A DNA stretch of 64,000 nucleotides from Oscheius dolichura (GCA_932521035.1 OW051493.1:9198001-9262000); one strand, 5' to 3'; shown: positions 1 to 15,656, counted from the first letter of the stretch. The notes: generated by a model not told the origin, from the sequence alone. Numbers and translations: made by a program.

Positions 1-640
1 TCCAGAAGCATTGGCTAGTCATTCTCCTCTTCCTCTTCCCTTCCCAGTCAATTTACTACTGTATTTCCAGAAAATAACAGCTATTTTTAAAGCTGAAGAC
101 CGTTATTTCCCCCCTTTCTCGTCCTTTTCCCTGAAAACTACCGTAATGTGGAGATAATTCCCATTTTTCCAGTCGAAGAGAGAGATTTTCACTGATTTTC
201 CCTTTTGCATCCATTTTTTCCATCCAGAATAAGCAAAAAACTGGGAGCCTGGAGCTAACAACCCCTGGAAACGGTCCCTACCCTCTTTAGGGCCTGGAGT
301 ACTGTAATTTTCGAGTGTAATTCGATCCCAACCAAGTCAAAAGGGAGTTTCACTCTTTCCGACCATATAATCCATCGAAAGAGTCTAAAAACTCCTCCAA
401 TTTTAATTGAACCCCCATAAAAATAAGAGATTCGTCGAATGGAATGGCTATCATTCGACTGCTCCTTTCAACCACCTCTGAATTTGAGAGGAGATGGCTC
501 ATTTGTCTATTGAAAATGGACTAAAGGCAATGAAATTTGGGATTCTGACTTTGAAATCTGGTTCCTCTTGAAGTTACCGTATCTAAACTGATAAATACTG
601 GGCTCAAATTCTACCGTAATCTAGCCAGAACCGAGATGGG
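1..640 (+). repeat. Dispersed repeat, copy A (truncated by window edge)
   Basis: Positions 1 to about 530 match copy C (about 3,535-4,070) in the same orientation. The inner part is matched in reverse complement by copy B (about 1,672-2,105). The stretch at 598-640 is matched only by the inverted copy. No transposase-like reading frame is visible. The class is not identified; the A/B pair in inverted orientation around a 1-kb centre could be a fold-back element. Confidence 0.8.
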
Positions 641-1671
641 GACTGGAAAACTGACCCACTGCTCCTCAACCTCGATATACGGCTGTATTGGGGAGAAATT
701 CTGTATTTTTTCAGTTGACAAGGGCAGTTTTCTTTCCTTTTCCTTGTCTTTTACATATTTTCCAAACAAACGAGGGAGAATAACTAGATAACGGCCATTT
801 TAGACCCTTGTATACTGTAATTTCCGAGTTTCTAGGGGGCTGAACGGGTCTCCCTGTCCCGTCCTCCCTTCTACGAATATTCCCATTCTACTGGCCCTAG
901 ACGGTAATTGCCAATGGGCTCATAAATTGCCCATCACCGCCAACAGGGCGAGAGGGGAGTCAATTGCCAAGTGGCCGACTTATAGGAGAGTATGGCCCCT
1001 CTGGAAGTACCAAAACAATGTGTGTGTGTCAGAGATTGAATGCCTTTAATACTAAATTGGCTGGAATGGAAATGGCCGGTGTCACGTATGCATTTCACAC
1101 ACTTCAATCCCGCCTTCAATCTCAATAATATACGGTAACTATGCGTCTATAGCTGGCCGGCCGGCTGCTGCCGCACAATATCCCCGGAAAGATGATGATG
1201 TCTATGTGGCTTAACTGGATCTTTAAGGTTTGTCATATTTATTAGAACGGGCGGGAGAAAAGTAGGGTTACCGTAATGGGCCCCAAAACCTTCCGTGCGG
1301 GACCTTTTGACCAAATACGATCGGGATTTCCCATTTTCATTCGATTTTTCTTCGCCGTTTCCCCCCAGAGGTCCTGAAGAGACTCTTTTAGCACAAGAGT
1401 ATAGTTTCCTTTCTAATTATACGGTGGTCCTTTGTGAAATGGCCCCAATTCTTCCTCCAGGATACTGTAGCCAGAACCGGGCCTCTTCTCCTCCCGAAAA
1501 GAAGAAATGCTCTATTATTTCGCTTGGTTACGGTGTTATAAACTCTAGGAACATCATATTTAACAAGGAAATTGGAAATTGATAATCAGGTGTTCTTATC
1601 GTTTTAAAATGGGAAATTCCCTTCAATAGGGTCGTATACACAGGCCGAGGAACACTGGACCGGGGTTCCAG

Positions 1672-2105
1672 TGTCCAACCCGGTTCTGGCTATATTACGG
1701 TAGAATTAGAGCCCACTATGTACGGTTTTAGAAACGGTTGTGGGGCAAGAAAGAGTAGAACTCCCTTTTGACTTGGTTGGGATCGAATTACACTGGAAAC
1801 ACTGTACTTACAGTACTCCAGGCCCTAAAGAGGGTGGGGACCGTTTCCAGGGGCTGGTAGCTCCATGCTCCCATTTTTTAAAATTCTCCTGGATGGAAAG
1901 AATGGATACAAAAGGGAAAATCAATGAAAATCTCTCCCTTCGACTGGAAAAATGGGAATTATCTCCACATTACGGTAGTTTTCAGGGAAAAGGACGAAAA
2001 ATGAGGGAAATAACGGTCTTCTGCTTTAAAAATAGCTGTTATTTTTTGAATATACCGTAGTAAATTGACTGGGAAGGGGAGAGGAAGAGGAGAATGGCTA
2101 GCCAA
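1672..2105 (-). repeat. Dispersed repeat, copy B (inverted)
   Basis: Reverse complement of copies A and C. The purine-rich end near 2,070-2,105 mirrors the pyrimidine-rich start of copy A, and the block near 1,672-1,712 mirrors 598-640. About 170 bases present in copy A (about 420-590) are missing. The 106-codon open frame through it has no family resemblance and is treated as non-coding. Confidence 0.75.
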
Positions 2106-2908
2106 TGGCTCTGGTCACCTTTGACAGTGATGGGTCCACGAGGCACGGGCAGTCAGCTCTATGGGGCGATTTTGAAGGGAATTCACTCTTTTTACCGACT
2201 TTTCTAGCATTTTCTCTCCATTCTAATGGGATTAACCAAGATTTTCGCTATATTTAACCCCTGATAAAGCTAAAATTAAGCGATTTTTGAGATCAGAATG
2301 AGGCAACCAAATGATGATGATGAGGGAGATTTATCCGAACCGGAAATTTTTAAAAGCTCACCATGATTTATGACACCTTAGAGCTGGAAAAAAGGCTTCC
2401 CGATTAAAAAAAGGCGGAGTAATTAATGGATTCCAGTCATAACTAGCCGGGTATATTTTGACTTCCCCCCGGCCGGGGGGTCACGGATCAGCTCCCTCCC
2501 TCCAAAAACCCGACCCCTCCCCGGGCAGACAACAGCCGAAACCATGACGGATGGTGTGTATTTGTGGCTCTATTTCCGCTCCATATTTCAATTCAGAATT
2601 CTAATGAACTAATCGTGGGCAAGGCCCGCCAAAAACAGTCATTTCTCCCATGGCTAGCCACGGGGCTATGCTGCCCGTGTATCCCCCAATTCCCGACTAC
2701 CTCCCCCCGCCGCAACAATGTCTATTCGGATTCGCCGGTTATCCCATGATTGTGAGTGTTTATTCTATATAACTGATCAAAATAAGACAATAAAACAGAA
2801 ACAGACAGGCAAAACAAGCTGCCTTTATGAAAAATACTCTATTGAACTGGAAACTTCGTTTTATTTTGGAGTTTTTGGTCTTCCACCCGGGGTTTCTATG
2901 TCCTCCGG

Positions 2909-3004
2909 ACCCGTAAAATCTCGGCAGCAGAAAAATATGAAAATCCGGCCGATTTCTAGCCGTTTTGAGCGAAATTAAGCGACCTGCCGAGAGTTTACGG
3001 GTGC
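2909..3004. repeat. Hairpin element 1
   Basis: An inverted pair of about 20-nt arms, left arm close to CCCGTAAAATCTCGGCAG and right arm close to CTGCCGAGAGTTTACGGGTG, encloses about 57 nt that is not shared with the other hairpins. First of eight such elements in this window. Confidence 0.85.
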
Positions 3005-3534
3005 GGCGCCAGCCGGGCATTTCAGTCCTATAGTCTGTTTCAAAACGGACGTTCCCAATATTTCCACGCTGTTTTCTACTTATTTATGATGTTGGCTAGT
3101 GGATTACGGTAAGAGATAGTGTATAGGTCCTGTAAAGAAGAAGGTACAGTCGTTTATCCATGGAAGAGCCGCTGAAAATGGACTGTCCCTGGATAATTTC
3201 CCTTTTTTGGGATCTTTTGCTATTTTCGCTCTTATGACTGGAAATATTTATACTGTAGAGCCTAGAAAATAGAAAATATCTACGGTAGATTTCTTTCCAT
3301 GTTTCTGATCCTAGAAAGCCGAGACATTAGAGATCTGGTGGCTTCTTCTCCGATTATTCCTGGTAGGCCCCGCTTTGCCCCGCTCCCGAAGAAAATCCTC
3401 CTTATTCACTATTTTGTCTTGAAAATATTGTATTCTGAAAAGACTAGTAGATTGCTCCTTCCCAAAAGGACTAGTTATCCACCTACAGTAACCTCTGAGC
3501 CGTATAATGGCAGGTTCTTCGACTGTCCCAGATA

Positions 3535-4070
3535 TCCAGAAGCATTGGCTAGCCATTCTCCTCTTCCTCTTCCCTTCCCAGTCAATTTACTACTGTATTT
3601 CCAGAAAATAACAGCTATTTTTAAAGCTGAAGACCGTTATTTCCCCCCTTTCTCGTCCTTTTCCCTGAAAACTACCGTAATGTGGAGATAATTCCCATTT
3701 TTTCCAGTCGAAGGGAGAGATTTTCATTGATTTTCCCTTTTGTATCCATTCTTTCCATCCAGGAGAATTTTAAAAAATGGGAGCATGGAGCTACCAGCCC
3801 CTGGAAACGGTCCCCACCCTCTTTAGGGCCTGGAGTACTGTAAGTACAGTGTTTCCAGTGTAATTCGATCCCAACCCAGTCAAACGGAAGTTCTACTCTT
3901 TCCTACCATACAATCTATCCAAAGAGTCTAAAAACTCCTCCAATTTTAAATTAAAATCGCATAAAAATAAGAGTTCATCAAATGGAATGGCTATAATTCG
4001 ACTGCTCCCTTCAACCACCTCTAAAATCAAGCGGAGACGGGGCATTTGCCTCTTCAAAATGGACTAAAGG
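3535..4070 (+). repeat. Dispersed repeat, copy C
   Basis: Nearly identical to positions 1-530 over its first 180 nt, then increasingly diverged with small indels. It is the only copy with its left flank inside the window. Open frames of 130 and 81 codons cross it on opposite strands and are not conserved in the other copies. Confidence 0.8.
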
Positions 4071-7000
4071 CCGTTGGAACTGGGAGTACCGTAATTTTGG
4101 AGTTAGTAGGAAAATAGGGACTTCTTTCTAGATCATTCCTACCCAGTGGATTCAATTCTCTCTTATTTTCATCGCCAGCATTGTTGTGAAGGAAAAATGG
4201 AAGATAAAAAGTTGAAATTCCCTCGATTCTTGTTGATGTTTGACCGGGATCTTCTTCTTCCCCACCCCGTTTAAGATGGCTTTAAATCTGTAACTAATAT
4301 TTTTGGCCTGTTTTCCACTGTGTTATACATCCTCCCGAGGAGGACTTTGCTCTCCTTTCTCCCTGTTCCTTTTCCCCTTTATCAAGTCCTCAAAATCTGT
4401 CCCTCCTCCCTCCTCTGAATATCATTTTTAATGTCAAACATAAGAGAGAAAGCAGGCCCGAGGGTTCATGACGTCTTATCTCTTCCCGGTCTCTCTTTCC
4501 TCCCGAAAATGACCCGTTATCTGGCTGATTTTCGATGTCGCCGTCAGCCATCGTTCCCCCTATCAAAAAATCAGAAACAGGGACAGGGGAATCGATAAGG
4601 CTGGGGGGAAATACAAGAGGGGCGACTGTCACAATTAGGCTTCGAGATCGACCTTGTCCTCTCGACAATTCGGGGGGAGGGGATCGGATAAGGGCTGGAT
4701 ATATCCAGGACCCCCTTGGGGGGATAGGATAGGAGGGGGAATGCCCTGATGATCTGCTCCCGCCCCATGCCCCCCTCGGCTTCTAGTCAGCCACCAGCTG
4801 TCGTTTTCTCTGTCTGCCCCTCCGCGATCAGAACAGTCTTCAGCCGGCTGTCTGACCTGCCCCCCTGCCTGCCCCGCTGCTGCTGTTACCTCCCCCCACC
4901 CTCGGCTCCGCCCATCCGCTGGGGGCGCATGTCGCGCGTTACAGAAATTCTTAGCGCCCATTCCAAACATTCCTGGCGGCTGCCCCGCATTTCTTCTACA
5001 CACACGTGAACTACAAGAGATTCGTTTTTGCCACACTTTTTAGTCACTGAAAGGAAAAACGAGAAGGCAGGGAGGCGTGGCCACACGAGGTAGGTCAGCT
5101 AGAAGTTATTCATCCTCCCCCCATGGGTGGTACTGTAATCTCCCGATCCCTCCTGCCCCCTCTTAGAGTTCCTGGGTATTCTTCTAGTTCAAATAAGCTA
5201 CAATATCCCGTAGACTTCCCTCTTGAGTCATAATAAAATATGGGGGGAGCAGAAGAAAACGGAACAAGGCCGTCTTCCCCCCTAACTGATAAGAGCCGGG
5301 GCCCCAGCTGGCCGGCGCCTTGGCAGCCTTCCTCGCCCCTCGGCCTCCACCATAAAAGGAGACGGAGAGAGAGAGATGGTTTTAAAAATCGATTTTTCTT
5401 CTTCCCGTTAACTGATTGCGTGACGACGAAGGCGAACAGGGGGAGAGAATAGTGAAATTCGACAGACACCGGTGGGTAGAAAAGAAAGACGCGATCAATT
5501 GTCTTGTCTCGGACGAGGAGAGGGGAAAAGTGACCCGCGCTCCATGTTCCGGTGTCTCTGTGCCGCCGCCGCCGATGGCCGCGTCATCTCATGAAAAAGC
5601 CCCTCTGGAATATTTTTTTTGTTATTTTTCACGGAAAAAACAGAAAGAAGCAAAGAAAAAAAATAGGGGGGCCCGCCGTTTATGGTGACTCATTCGGCAG
5701 GCGAAGGCCGCCGTTCTCCCAATAAGGGGAAGGGGTTACTGGCCATCCTACCTGTTGGGGCCACTGGCCATCCTCCCCTTTTTATAGGAAGCTGCCCTCG
5801 TTCTGAGTGGAGTAAAACAGCCGTTCTTTCCCTTTTAAAGGCTACAAGGCGTCCTCCTCCTCCTTATAAGCATCCTTCCCTTCTTAACGAGAGAAGGGCG
5901 AGGACGAGGAGGACGAGGAGGAGGACGGCGCCGAAAACCATCTGCCCCTGGTCACAAAAGGCCGTTCTGCTGTCTCTCTGATCAGTGCGCTCTCTATCGT
6001 CCCCCTGCCCCCGGCGGCCCGGTGTCCCCCCGGTCAGTTGTCTGTCTCCTAATACGGTTGGCCTGCCGGCAGGAGATAATGACTCGAGAGAGAGAACGGG
6101 AGAAGGTCATTCTTGGAACGGGATCTGTTTTTCCCTTGGTAGAGAGTCACATAAACACAACAACTCGCTGTCCTTATCAAAGGGGAGAGAGGTTCTTCTC
6201 GTCTCCAAGAAAGACTCACTCTTCCCCCTGCCTCCATTAACAAACAGAACCGGTTGAGAGACGCCGTTCGCGCAGCGTTTCGCAAAAGGCTGGCTGCCCA
6301 TTGGGCAAGGCCATCTCTCTCTCTCTCACCCGGCCGGGCGTCGTCGCACTTGTTTGATCAAGTCAATCCGAAAACTGTACTGAACAGGAGAGAGAGAGGA
6401 AAAAAAGTAGAACTGGGTGACGGATGGGCATGGTCGACCATTTCGGCGAGGCGATGGAACAACGGGTGGGAACCACAGAAAAACCAGGGAAAGGACCAGA
6501 ACTTCATGATTTTTATAATTTTAAACTCTGTATACTATTAGAAAATATCGTACTCCAACAGGTTTTCGTCTTTTTCCCGCCATAAATCCACTTTGTATGC
6601 GCGCACCATCTAACAACGAGCCAAGTCGCAATAAATCCAATTTTTCCCCATATTTTAATATTTGCATTGAATTTCTGATAGCTTACAGTAATCAGCAGGT
6701 GGAGAACATAGAACAAAAGAAAAATATTGAAAAAGTAGGCATATAACGATTTGGCAAGGAATTTACTGGAGATTGTCAATAGCGCGCGCTTACGGTGGGA
6801 ATTGGGAGGATTACGATAGTTTTTACTATGTTTTGAGCCAAATTTTTAGGAGAAGAGATTCTTAAAGGTCGTAAACAACTTGGTTAGAAGTTCATTCAAG
6901 TTCTAGAGATTTTGTTGCTCCTTGAAAGGTCTGGTCCATCCCGGGTGTCCAATTAGGATCTCTGGTCAATTTAACCAAAAACAACTCCCACAGACAGTTT

Positions 7001-7474
7001 CTACTGCCCGTTGGCGTCATTTTCTGCCAATTTTCCCGGCATTGTTTCCCCGTTTTTTTTGGCCCTGTTGACAAGCTAGACGTCGTTGACACATAACAAT
7101 AGCACTTGAGCCCATCTATTGACCCATTCGTCGCTGGCAGTCAATTCCGTTCTCTCGTTCGCCCCCCTGCCCAATGGGTCGTTCGTGTTAAAAAGTTTGG
7201 AAAACCTATAAAGTTACGAGACTAGTTTCCTCTACTCTTTCTTTCCGAGCAGTCACACAAACAGAAAGAGAGAGGGTTTCGGGGAGAGAGAAACGGCGAG
7301 CCACTCAAGAAGCCTCCCGACAAGGTCGAGCACACACCGAGAGGCAGTCGGAGAAAGGGAGAGACAGACGGACAGCAACACTTTACACGGGAAGATCTTG
7401 TATCAGACGGGGGGAAGAAACATCAGAAAGAGGGGATAACTTAGACCGAAAAGTGACGAGAAAGTCTTGCCCCT

Positions 7475-7562
7475 GCGCCCGTATCATCTCGGCAGGAAGG
7501 CGATATGGCATGTCGCGCCGTATTATAATTGGACTTTCCGCTGCCGAGATTTTACGGGTGCG
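7475..7562. repeat. Hairpin element 2
   Basis: Left arm GCCCGTATCATCTCGGCAG and right arm CTGCCGAGATTTTACGGGTG flank a 45-nt spacer unrelated to the other copies. The left arm has two substitutions against the consensus, while the right arm is perfect. Confidence 0.85.
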
Positions 7563-8821
7563 GGCGCGCTGATCTCCTAGAGTCAGTACTGCTTTTCCCC
7601 CCTGATGACGAATTTAGTCGAAATTTAGCTTATTCAATGTAGTTTTTTATGGCGATTTTAGAGTTGGCAGTTTCCTGAGATTCTATCAATGGGGAAGACC
7701 TTCTTTTACTTATGAAAAATTCGAAATTTCAGTTGTTTTGCCCATTTCCTTGGAAAATTCTCCATTTTGGATGCCAAATCTGGTTTTAGACCTAATTTTG
7801 GGCCTAAATTTTGAATTTCCGACTTTTAAAAGTCATCCAATTGTGAGAAATGCCTACTCTATTGCTCCCCCTGCCTTTCCCTGTTTGCATCTACTGTATC
7901 CTGTGGATTAGCCGCGACATGTGAGGATTACTTCAATCGTCCTCTTATCCCCTAGAAGAGACGAGATTTGTAGTCGACGTAGCTGTCGAAAAGCTTGTTT
8001 ATCATTTGGAAATCTTCCGAATCTCACAAGTCTTCCAGGATGATCTGCTTCCCTGGCCTCCTCCTCCTTACCGGGGGTAATTTGACTCGTCCTGTCTGAG
8101 TCAGAACCTTGTTGCCCGGCCTCTTTCCCAATCAAATCGATCAGAGCTCACTTTCCCCCTTGATCGTCAGCTGCTGGCGTCTCTCTTTCAGCGAAAGGTC
8201 TCCTTATCAGAGAGGAGCGACGCCCGTTTTCGCTCCTCTTTCTAGATTGAGATGGCAATTCGAGATTACTTTATCCGAGGAAATAAAGAAAGGGGGATGA
8301 GCTGAAACAAATACCCGGGGGATGTCCTCTCCTTTTACTCAGAGATTAGGCAGGGAGGAGACACCCGGCGAGGGGTTAAACACACGTGTGACACCTGGCC
8401 AGCTGACGGCAGTTTGTGAGGGAGAGGATGTAATGGGCACACACACAAATACACAGGGAGGGGGCACCGGGTGTGAGAAGAAGACGGCAAGCTCGGACTC
8501 GGCTCTCTCACTGTCGGCCGTGCTTACACAGAGGGTGAGTAAGTAACGGAGAGCCAAGTCATAGCGTAATCGATGGCAATTCGATCAGTTTCCAGGGCGG
8601 GCAGAGGGAAAAGACTGGCAGTGACCATAAAATGGACGATTACCCCGGAAAACGGGCCGAGGAGAGAAAATACGGGTATTAAATCCTCCAAGGGGTAATT
8701 TTCCTAATCTGGGAGGCATTTTTTCAACTGAAAAATTCAAAATCTGCATGAAAAACTAGGTGGAATTAACTAAAATTGGACTGAAATCCCCTCGGGGACG
8801 GAAAATGCCGCCCACGTGCCC

Positions 8822-8900
8822 ACACCCGTACAATCTCGGCAGAATAAAGACCAATTATTCAAGTTCAATACCCTCTTCCTGCCGAGGTGGTACGGGTGCA
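8822..8900. repeat. Hairpin element 3
   Basis: Arms ACACCCGTACAATCTCGGCA and CTGCCGAGGTGGTACGGGTG are inverted around an unrelated spacer. The element lies about 160 bp upstream of the TEA-domain coding start. Confidence 0.85.
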
Positions 8901-9064
8901 GAAAAGTGGGGAAATCCCTCTCCAACAGGACTGTAAACTGGGAACTCTCCCCACCTGCCCCTTGGGTGTGGCCTCCGGCGTCTGTCCCCCGGCTAGATGA
9001 CTCATATCTCCTCCTGCCTGTCTCAAAATTTCCTCGAAATATTCATAATTTTCCAGATGAACGA

Positions 9065-12135
<3,071 letters not shown>

Positions 12136-12207
12136 ACTATTGTTTAAAATAGTGTTTTGGTCTCTTGAAGAGACGAGAAAGACCGTTGACTTTGGCGGCG
12201 GCGCGCT

Positions 12208-12297
12208 GCACCCGTAAAATCTCGGCAGCTGGGCGAGATGATTAATTTGAGCGGCGGAATACAAGATCCTCTAGCTGCCGAGATTCTACGGGTGTAG
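12208..12297. repeat. Hairpin element 4
   Basis: Arms GCACCCGTAAAATCTCGGCA and CTGCCGAGATTCTACGGGTG are inverted around about 48 nt. It sits between the convergent 3' ends of the TEA-domain gene (stop at 12,133) and the LRAT-like gene (stop at 12,471). Confidence 0.88.
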
Positions 12298-12470
12298 GCG
12301 CACCGCGTCGAGTTAATGGAGACCCACATTCCCCTACGGTTACTAGTCCACATACACCCCTCTACTTGTGATGCCATCCGAGATTATTCTATTGTTTTTT
12401 TTTCTCTTTTAATTATTTCCCCTGTATCTATTATGTCCATAAATAATTTAAACGAGTGATTTTTATTGGT

Positions 12471-13585
12471 CTACCATAGTTTAAAACCGAGTTTTGTGCC
12501 AAAGACACTGACGCTGGTCTCTCGGCCGACGGTAAAGCCGGTTCCGAGAACTTGAGCTCCGATTGTATCGTTTCCTGTCCGGATACCGGTTGTTATTCCC
12601 AATCTGGAAGAGGAAAACATTAAAAAATATCTATAAAATAGGAAAAACCAGGCAAAAATATGTTTCCCTGCCCCCGGGCGCGGTATCTTCGCTCAAATGA
12701 CAAAATCGCGGCTAACTTTATTTTCCCGCCAAACATAGTTTTTTTTTAAATGGACAAGCCGTCTAAAGACAGTTTTTCCTGGTTAAACTGACCCCAATTT
12801 GGCGGTAACAGGACCGGCTTCGGCTTCCGCCAGGCTCGTCTCCAGTACAACGCCTTTCTCGTCTCCTTTACTGATTCCCATTCGTCCATTAGCAAATCGA
12901 GCCTAATTTAAAGGATTTCCTGGCTCAAAATACGGTATTCTTACTCTAACAGGTCCCACAGCGACTCCTGGAGCCAGGCCGATGCATTTGACGCCGTCCG
13001 ACTCGCCGGAGGACAGCGATTGGGAGGAGACGCGCTGGCCGTAGCGACACCAATTGGCAAAATGCTCGTCGTTATTCTCTTGAGCGTCGAACGGCCACTC
13101 TCCTAGCTAAAATGGGAATTTTTTTGGTCCTGGCTGGATAAAAATGCCTCGTTTGGGGGCAGTGCCACCGGGGCACCTTTGATTTTGGCCTCCAGCACCC
13201 GCACCCGTAAATTCTCGGCAGCAGGAGGATATGGTCCTGGTTAAAAAGGAATTCCCTGCCGATATTTTACGGGTGTTAAGTTAATCCTTACCTTCGATCG
13301 AGCCCGTCTCAAAATCTCGTCCGGATTGTACGTGACCCAATGGTTGTCATAATTATTAGCTATCATAGAACTGGGAAACATGGAGGAGAACTCGACTTCC
13401 TCTTCTCTAACTTCGGCTCCTTGTGGAATTGGCCGCTCGCAGGGATTCGTCCCGGCCACATGGATGATGACCACTTGATACCTGCCGTTTTCGTGAGTTC
13501 CACTGACAAAAATAGCATGATGAAGGTAGCCGAAGAGACTACTCAATTCAAGGATATCACCCTCGCGGAAGGGAACAGGAGGCAT
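12471..13585 (-). CDS. LRAT/NlpC-P60-like protein, lacking the catalytic Cys (gene A)
   Basis: Minus-strand exons end at a TAG at 12,471-12,473. Exon 13585-13292 carries EGDILELSSLFGYLHHAIFV, the His-motif half of the LRAT/HRASLS fold. Exon 13106-12945 carries NNDEHFANWCRYG, the position of the family's NCEHF motif. Two further exons encode GISKGDEKGVVLETSLAEAE and a Gly/Thr-rich tail ending GFKLW. In LRAT and HRASLS enzymes the Cys of NCEHF is the acyl-transfer nucleophile; here Asp takes that position, so catalysis of the usual kind is unlikely. The first ATG lies in frame near PPVPFREGD, but the frame is open a few codons upstream to an AG, so the true 5' end may be missed. Hairpin element 5 lies in the first intron. 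Gene B next door is a paralogue with the same exon plan. Confidence 0.82.
13201..13275. repeat. Hairpin element 5 (intronic)
   Basis: Arms GCACCCGTAAATTCTCGGCA and CTGCCGATATTTTACGGGTG surround a 35-nt spacer, the shortest of the set. It lies within the intron at about 13,107-13,291 of LRAT-like gene A. Confidence 0.88.
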
Positions 13586-13774
13586 GAGATATTGAAGAGG
13601 AAGAGGAGCTCAGCTATCGATTCCTGGTATCAATCCTGGCAGGGGACGAGGAAAAAGCAACTTGGGGCAGGCGAGAGGCTGATAAGGAGGCGCCACTGCG
13701 GAAGAGTCAAGAAGCTTTTAGGAGAAACATTTTGAGAGGAGAAATTGAGAATACTGTAACAAATAAATGATAAT

Positions 13775-15350
13775 TTATTCGTTTCTTCGATTATCACGAC
13801 CCTTATATGTTACTTTTGACCCAGCAACGCTAAGACTCTTTTCCTTACCGACAGTGCCGCCGAAACCGAGTATTTGTATTCCAAATGTACCATTTCCCCA
13901 GGTAACTCCTGTCGTGATTCCAACTCTTAAAATTTGTTCTTTTTTTATAAAAAAAGAAAGCCTTGGCAGATGTGAACTCACCCCAGTTTCATTGAAAATG
14001 ATCCAGCCTCGACTTCTGCAATGCCAGTCTCCAGAACAATGCCTTTCTCGTCGCCCTTGCTGACCCCAATTCGCCCACTGGCAAATCGGTACTAAACTAG
14101 AATGTTCTCTACAAACAATAAGGACTTACTCGGGCTGATCTGCCCAATTCTCCAGCTGAATAGCTAGCGTATTTGACGCCTTCTGATATGCCCATACTCG
14201 CAGCTGTTGTCGAGCTGACGGGCTGCCCGTAACGGCACCAGTTGGCAAAATGCTCGTCGTTTTTCTTCTCTCTATTGAACTCCCACTTTCCCAGCTGAAA
14301 ATAGAATACTTTCTGTTGACATTGAAGGAGATCGAAACACATACTTTAGAGTAGGCCTTCTTCAAAATATCATTGCTAACAGGCCAATGGTCATCGAAAT
14401 AATTACTAATGATGTAGGGAGGAGCCGTAGCCGAAAACTGGATCACATCCTCTTTGACAACGGCTCTTTCTGGACTTGGCATCTCTTCGGAATCAGGGCC
14501 AGCAACGTGGATAATCCTTGCCTCGTAGCGATTGGCTCCAAGGGGTCTGCTACTGACATGAATAGCATAGTGAAGGCAGCCGTACAGTGAGCTCAATTCG
14601 AGAATATCTCCTGGAGTGAAGGGGTATTCCAATACTCTGTAGTTAAAGGTTAGGTGCACTCCATAGCGACACCAAGTGACAAACTGGTTGTTATACTTCT
14701 CATAATTAAAATCCTGATTCCATAGCCGATAATACAAACTGTTGGGTTGCATTTGAGAAAGAAGCCGCCTCGGCTCACTGGAGATCGAAAGGCTCACCAT
14801 GGAGCGCGCTTTATTTATAATTTCCTCGGCAGCATCCGCTGTTAAATTGTTATCAAAATAGTTAGTGATAGTATAGGATGGAGACCTGGCCGTGAATTGA
14901 ATAATCTCCTCTTTAATAACATCTCTTTCTCGGCCGAACACCTTGCCAGAAACAGGACCAGCTACATGGATTATTACTGCCTCATGCTATTACTGCCTTA
15001 TACTTACTGATGATGTAGGGAGGAGCCGTAGCCGAAAACTGGATCACATCCTCTTGGACAACGGCTCTTTCTGGACTTGGCATTTCTTCGGAATCAGGGC
15101 CAACAACGTGGATTATCCTTGCCTCGTAGCGATCGTCTCCAAGCGACTGGCCACTAACATGAATAGCATAGTGAAGACAACCGTACAGCGAGCTCAACTC
15201 GAGTATATCTCCTGGAGTAAAGGGATAGTCGAACATTTTGAAGGGAATACGAACAAGAGGGAGAGGCTTCCTTATCTCTGGGTTGTTGTTTTGCAAAAGG
15301 GAAAGCAACCTATGTTCGAGCAGATAAGAGGGCACCCTGTTGGGATTTAG
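13775..15350 (-). CDS. Multi-domain LRAT-like protein (gene B), with partial domain duplication
   Basis: Read on the minus strand, the order is: a His-half LRAT unit at about 15,335-15,008 (TPGDILELSSLYGCLHYAIH); a Cys-half unit at about 14,975-14,650 (IIHVAGPVSGKVF to NNQFVTWCRYG); a second His-half fused directly in frame (EYPFTPGDILELSSLYG, about 14,640-14,330); then exons with KNDEHFANWCRYG, GVSKGDEKGIVLETG and GFGGTVGKEKSLSV, stopping at 13,775-13,777. The last three exons match those of gene A. The catalytic Cys position is Asn in the first unit and Asp in the second. At about 14,977-15,007 the frame breaks unless a 31-nt GT-AG stretch is removed, which restores it; such an intron would be shorter than most here. 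The gene is therefore either a fused polyprotein or decaying. The 5' end is uncertain. Confidence 0.72.
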
Positions 15351-15656
15351 TCAATATCTGACCGAGAGTTCCGCCTAGCGGTTTATGAAATCCCTTGTTG
15401 GCAACTTGGCTCGGTTCCGGAACTCTGTCTTTCAACGTGCCTCTCATATATTATTCGTGATGACCGGCAATTCATGATAATCTCTGCTGTAAATGGAATG
15501 GATTTGAGCTCTTCCACCAACAGGAAATTATCCCCCGTAGTGTGAACTGATCATTGTGTTCTGATCGGTGTCTCTTTATCGGAAAAGTTCCCCGCCTGGA
15601 GTAGAATCCCCTTCGGCTGGAGCAGAGCCCCGTCTCCTGGCCCACCTCGTATGAGG

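Larger units (their letters stand above)
4080..9056. other. Gene-free region upstream of the TEAD gene
   Basis: No exon could be supported. The stretch contains GA- and CT-rich tracts (for example about 5,350-5,480, 5,890-5,930 and 7,255-7,400) and two hairpin elements. A good splice donor, GGGTGAGTAAG, lies near 8,531 after an open stretch and could end a non-coding 5' exon of the downstream TEA-domain gene, which begins just after an acceptor at 9,056. That link is inference only. Confidence 0.5.

Noticed and set aside
3299-3691. 130-codon open frame on the plus strand
   Set aside because: It runs through dispersed repeat copy C, has an overlapping frame on the other strand, and is not conserved in copies A or B.
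13340-13735. 131-codon plus-strand frame
   Set aside because: Antisense to the LRAT-like His-half exon, which has recognisable family motifs on the minus strand.
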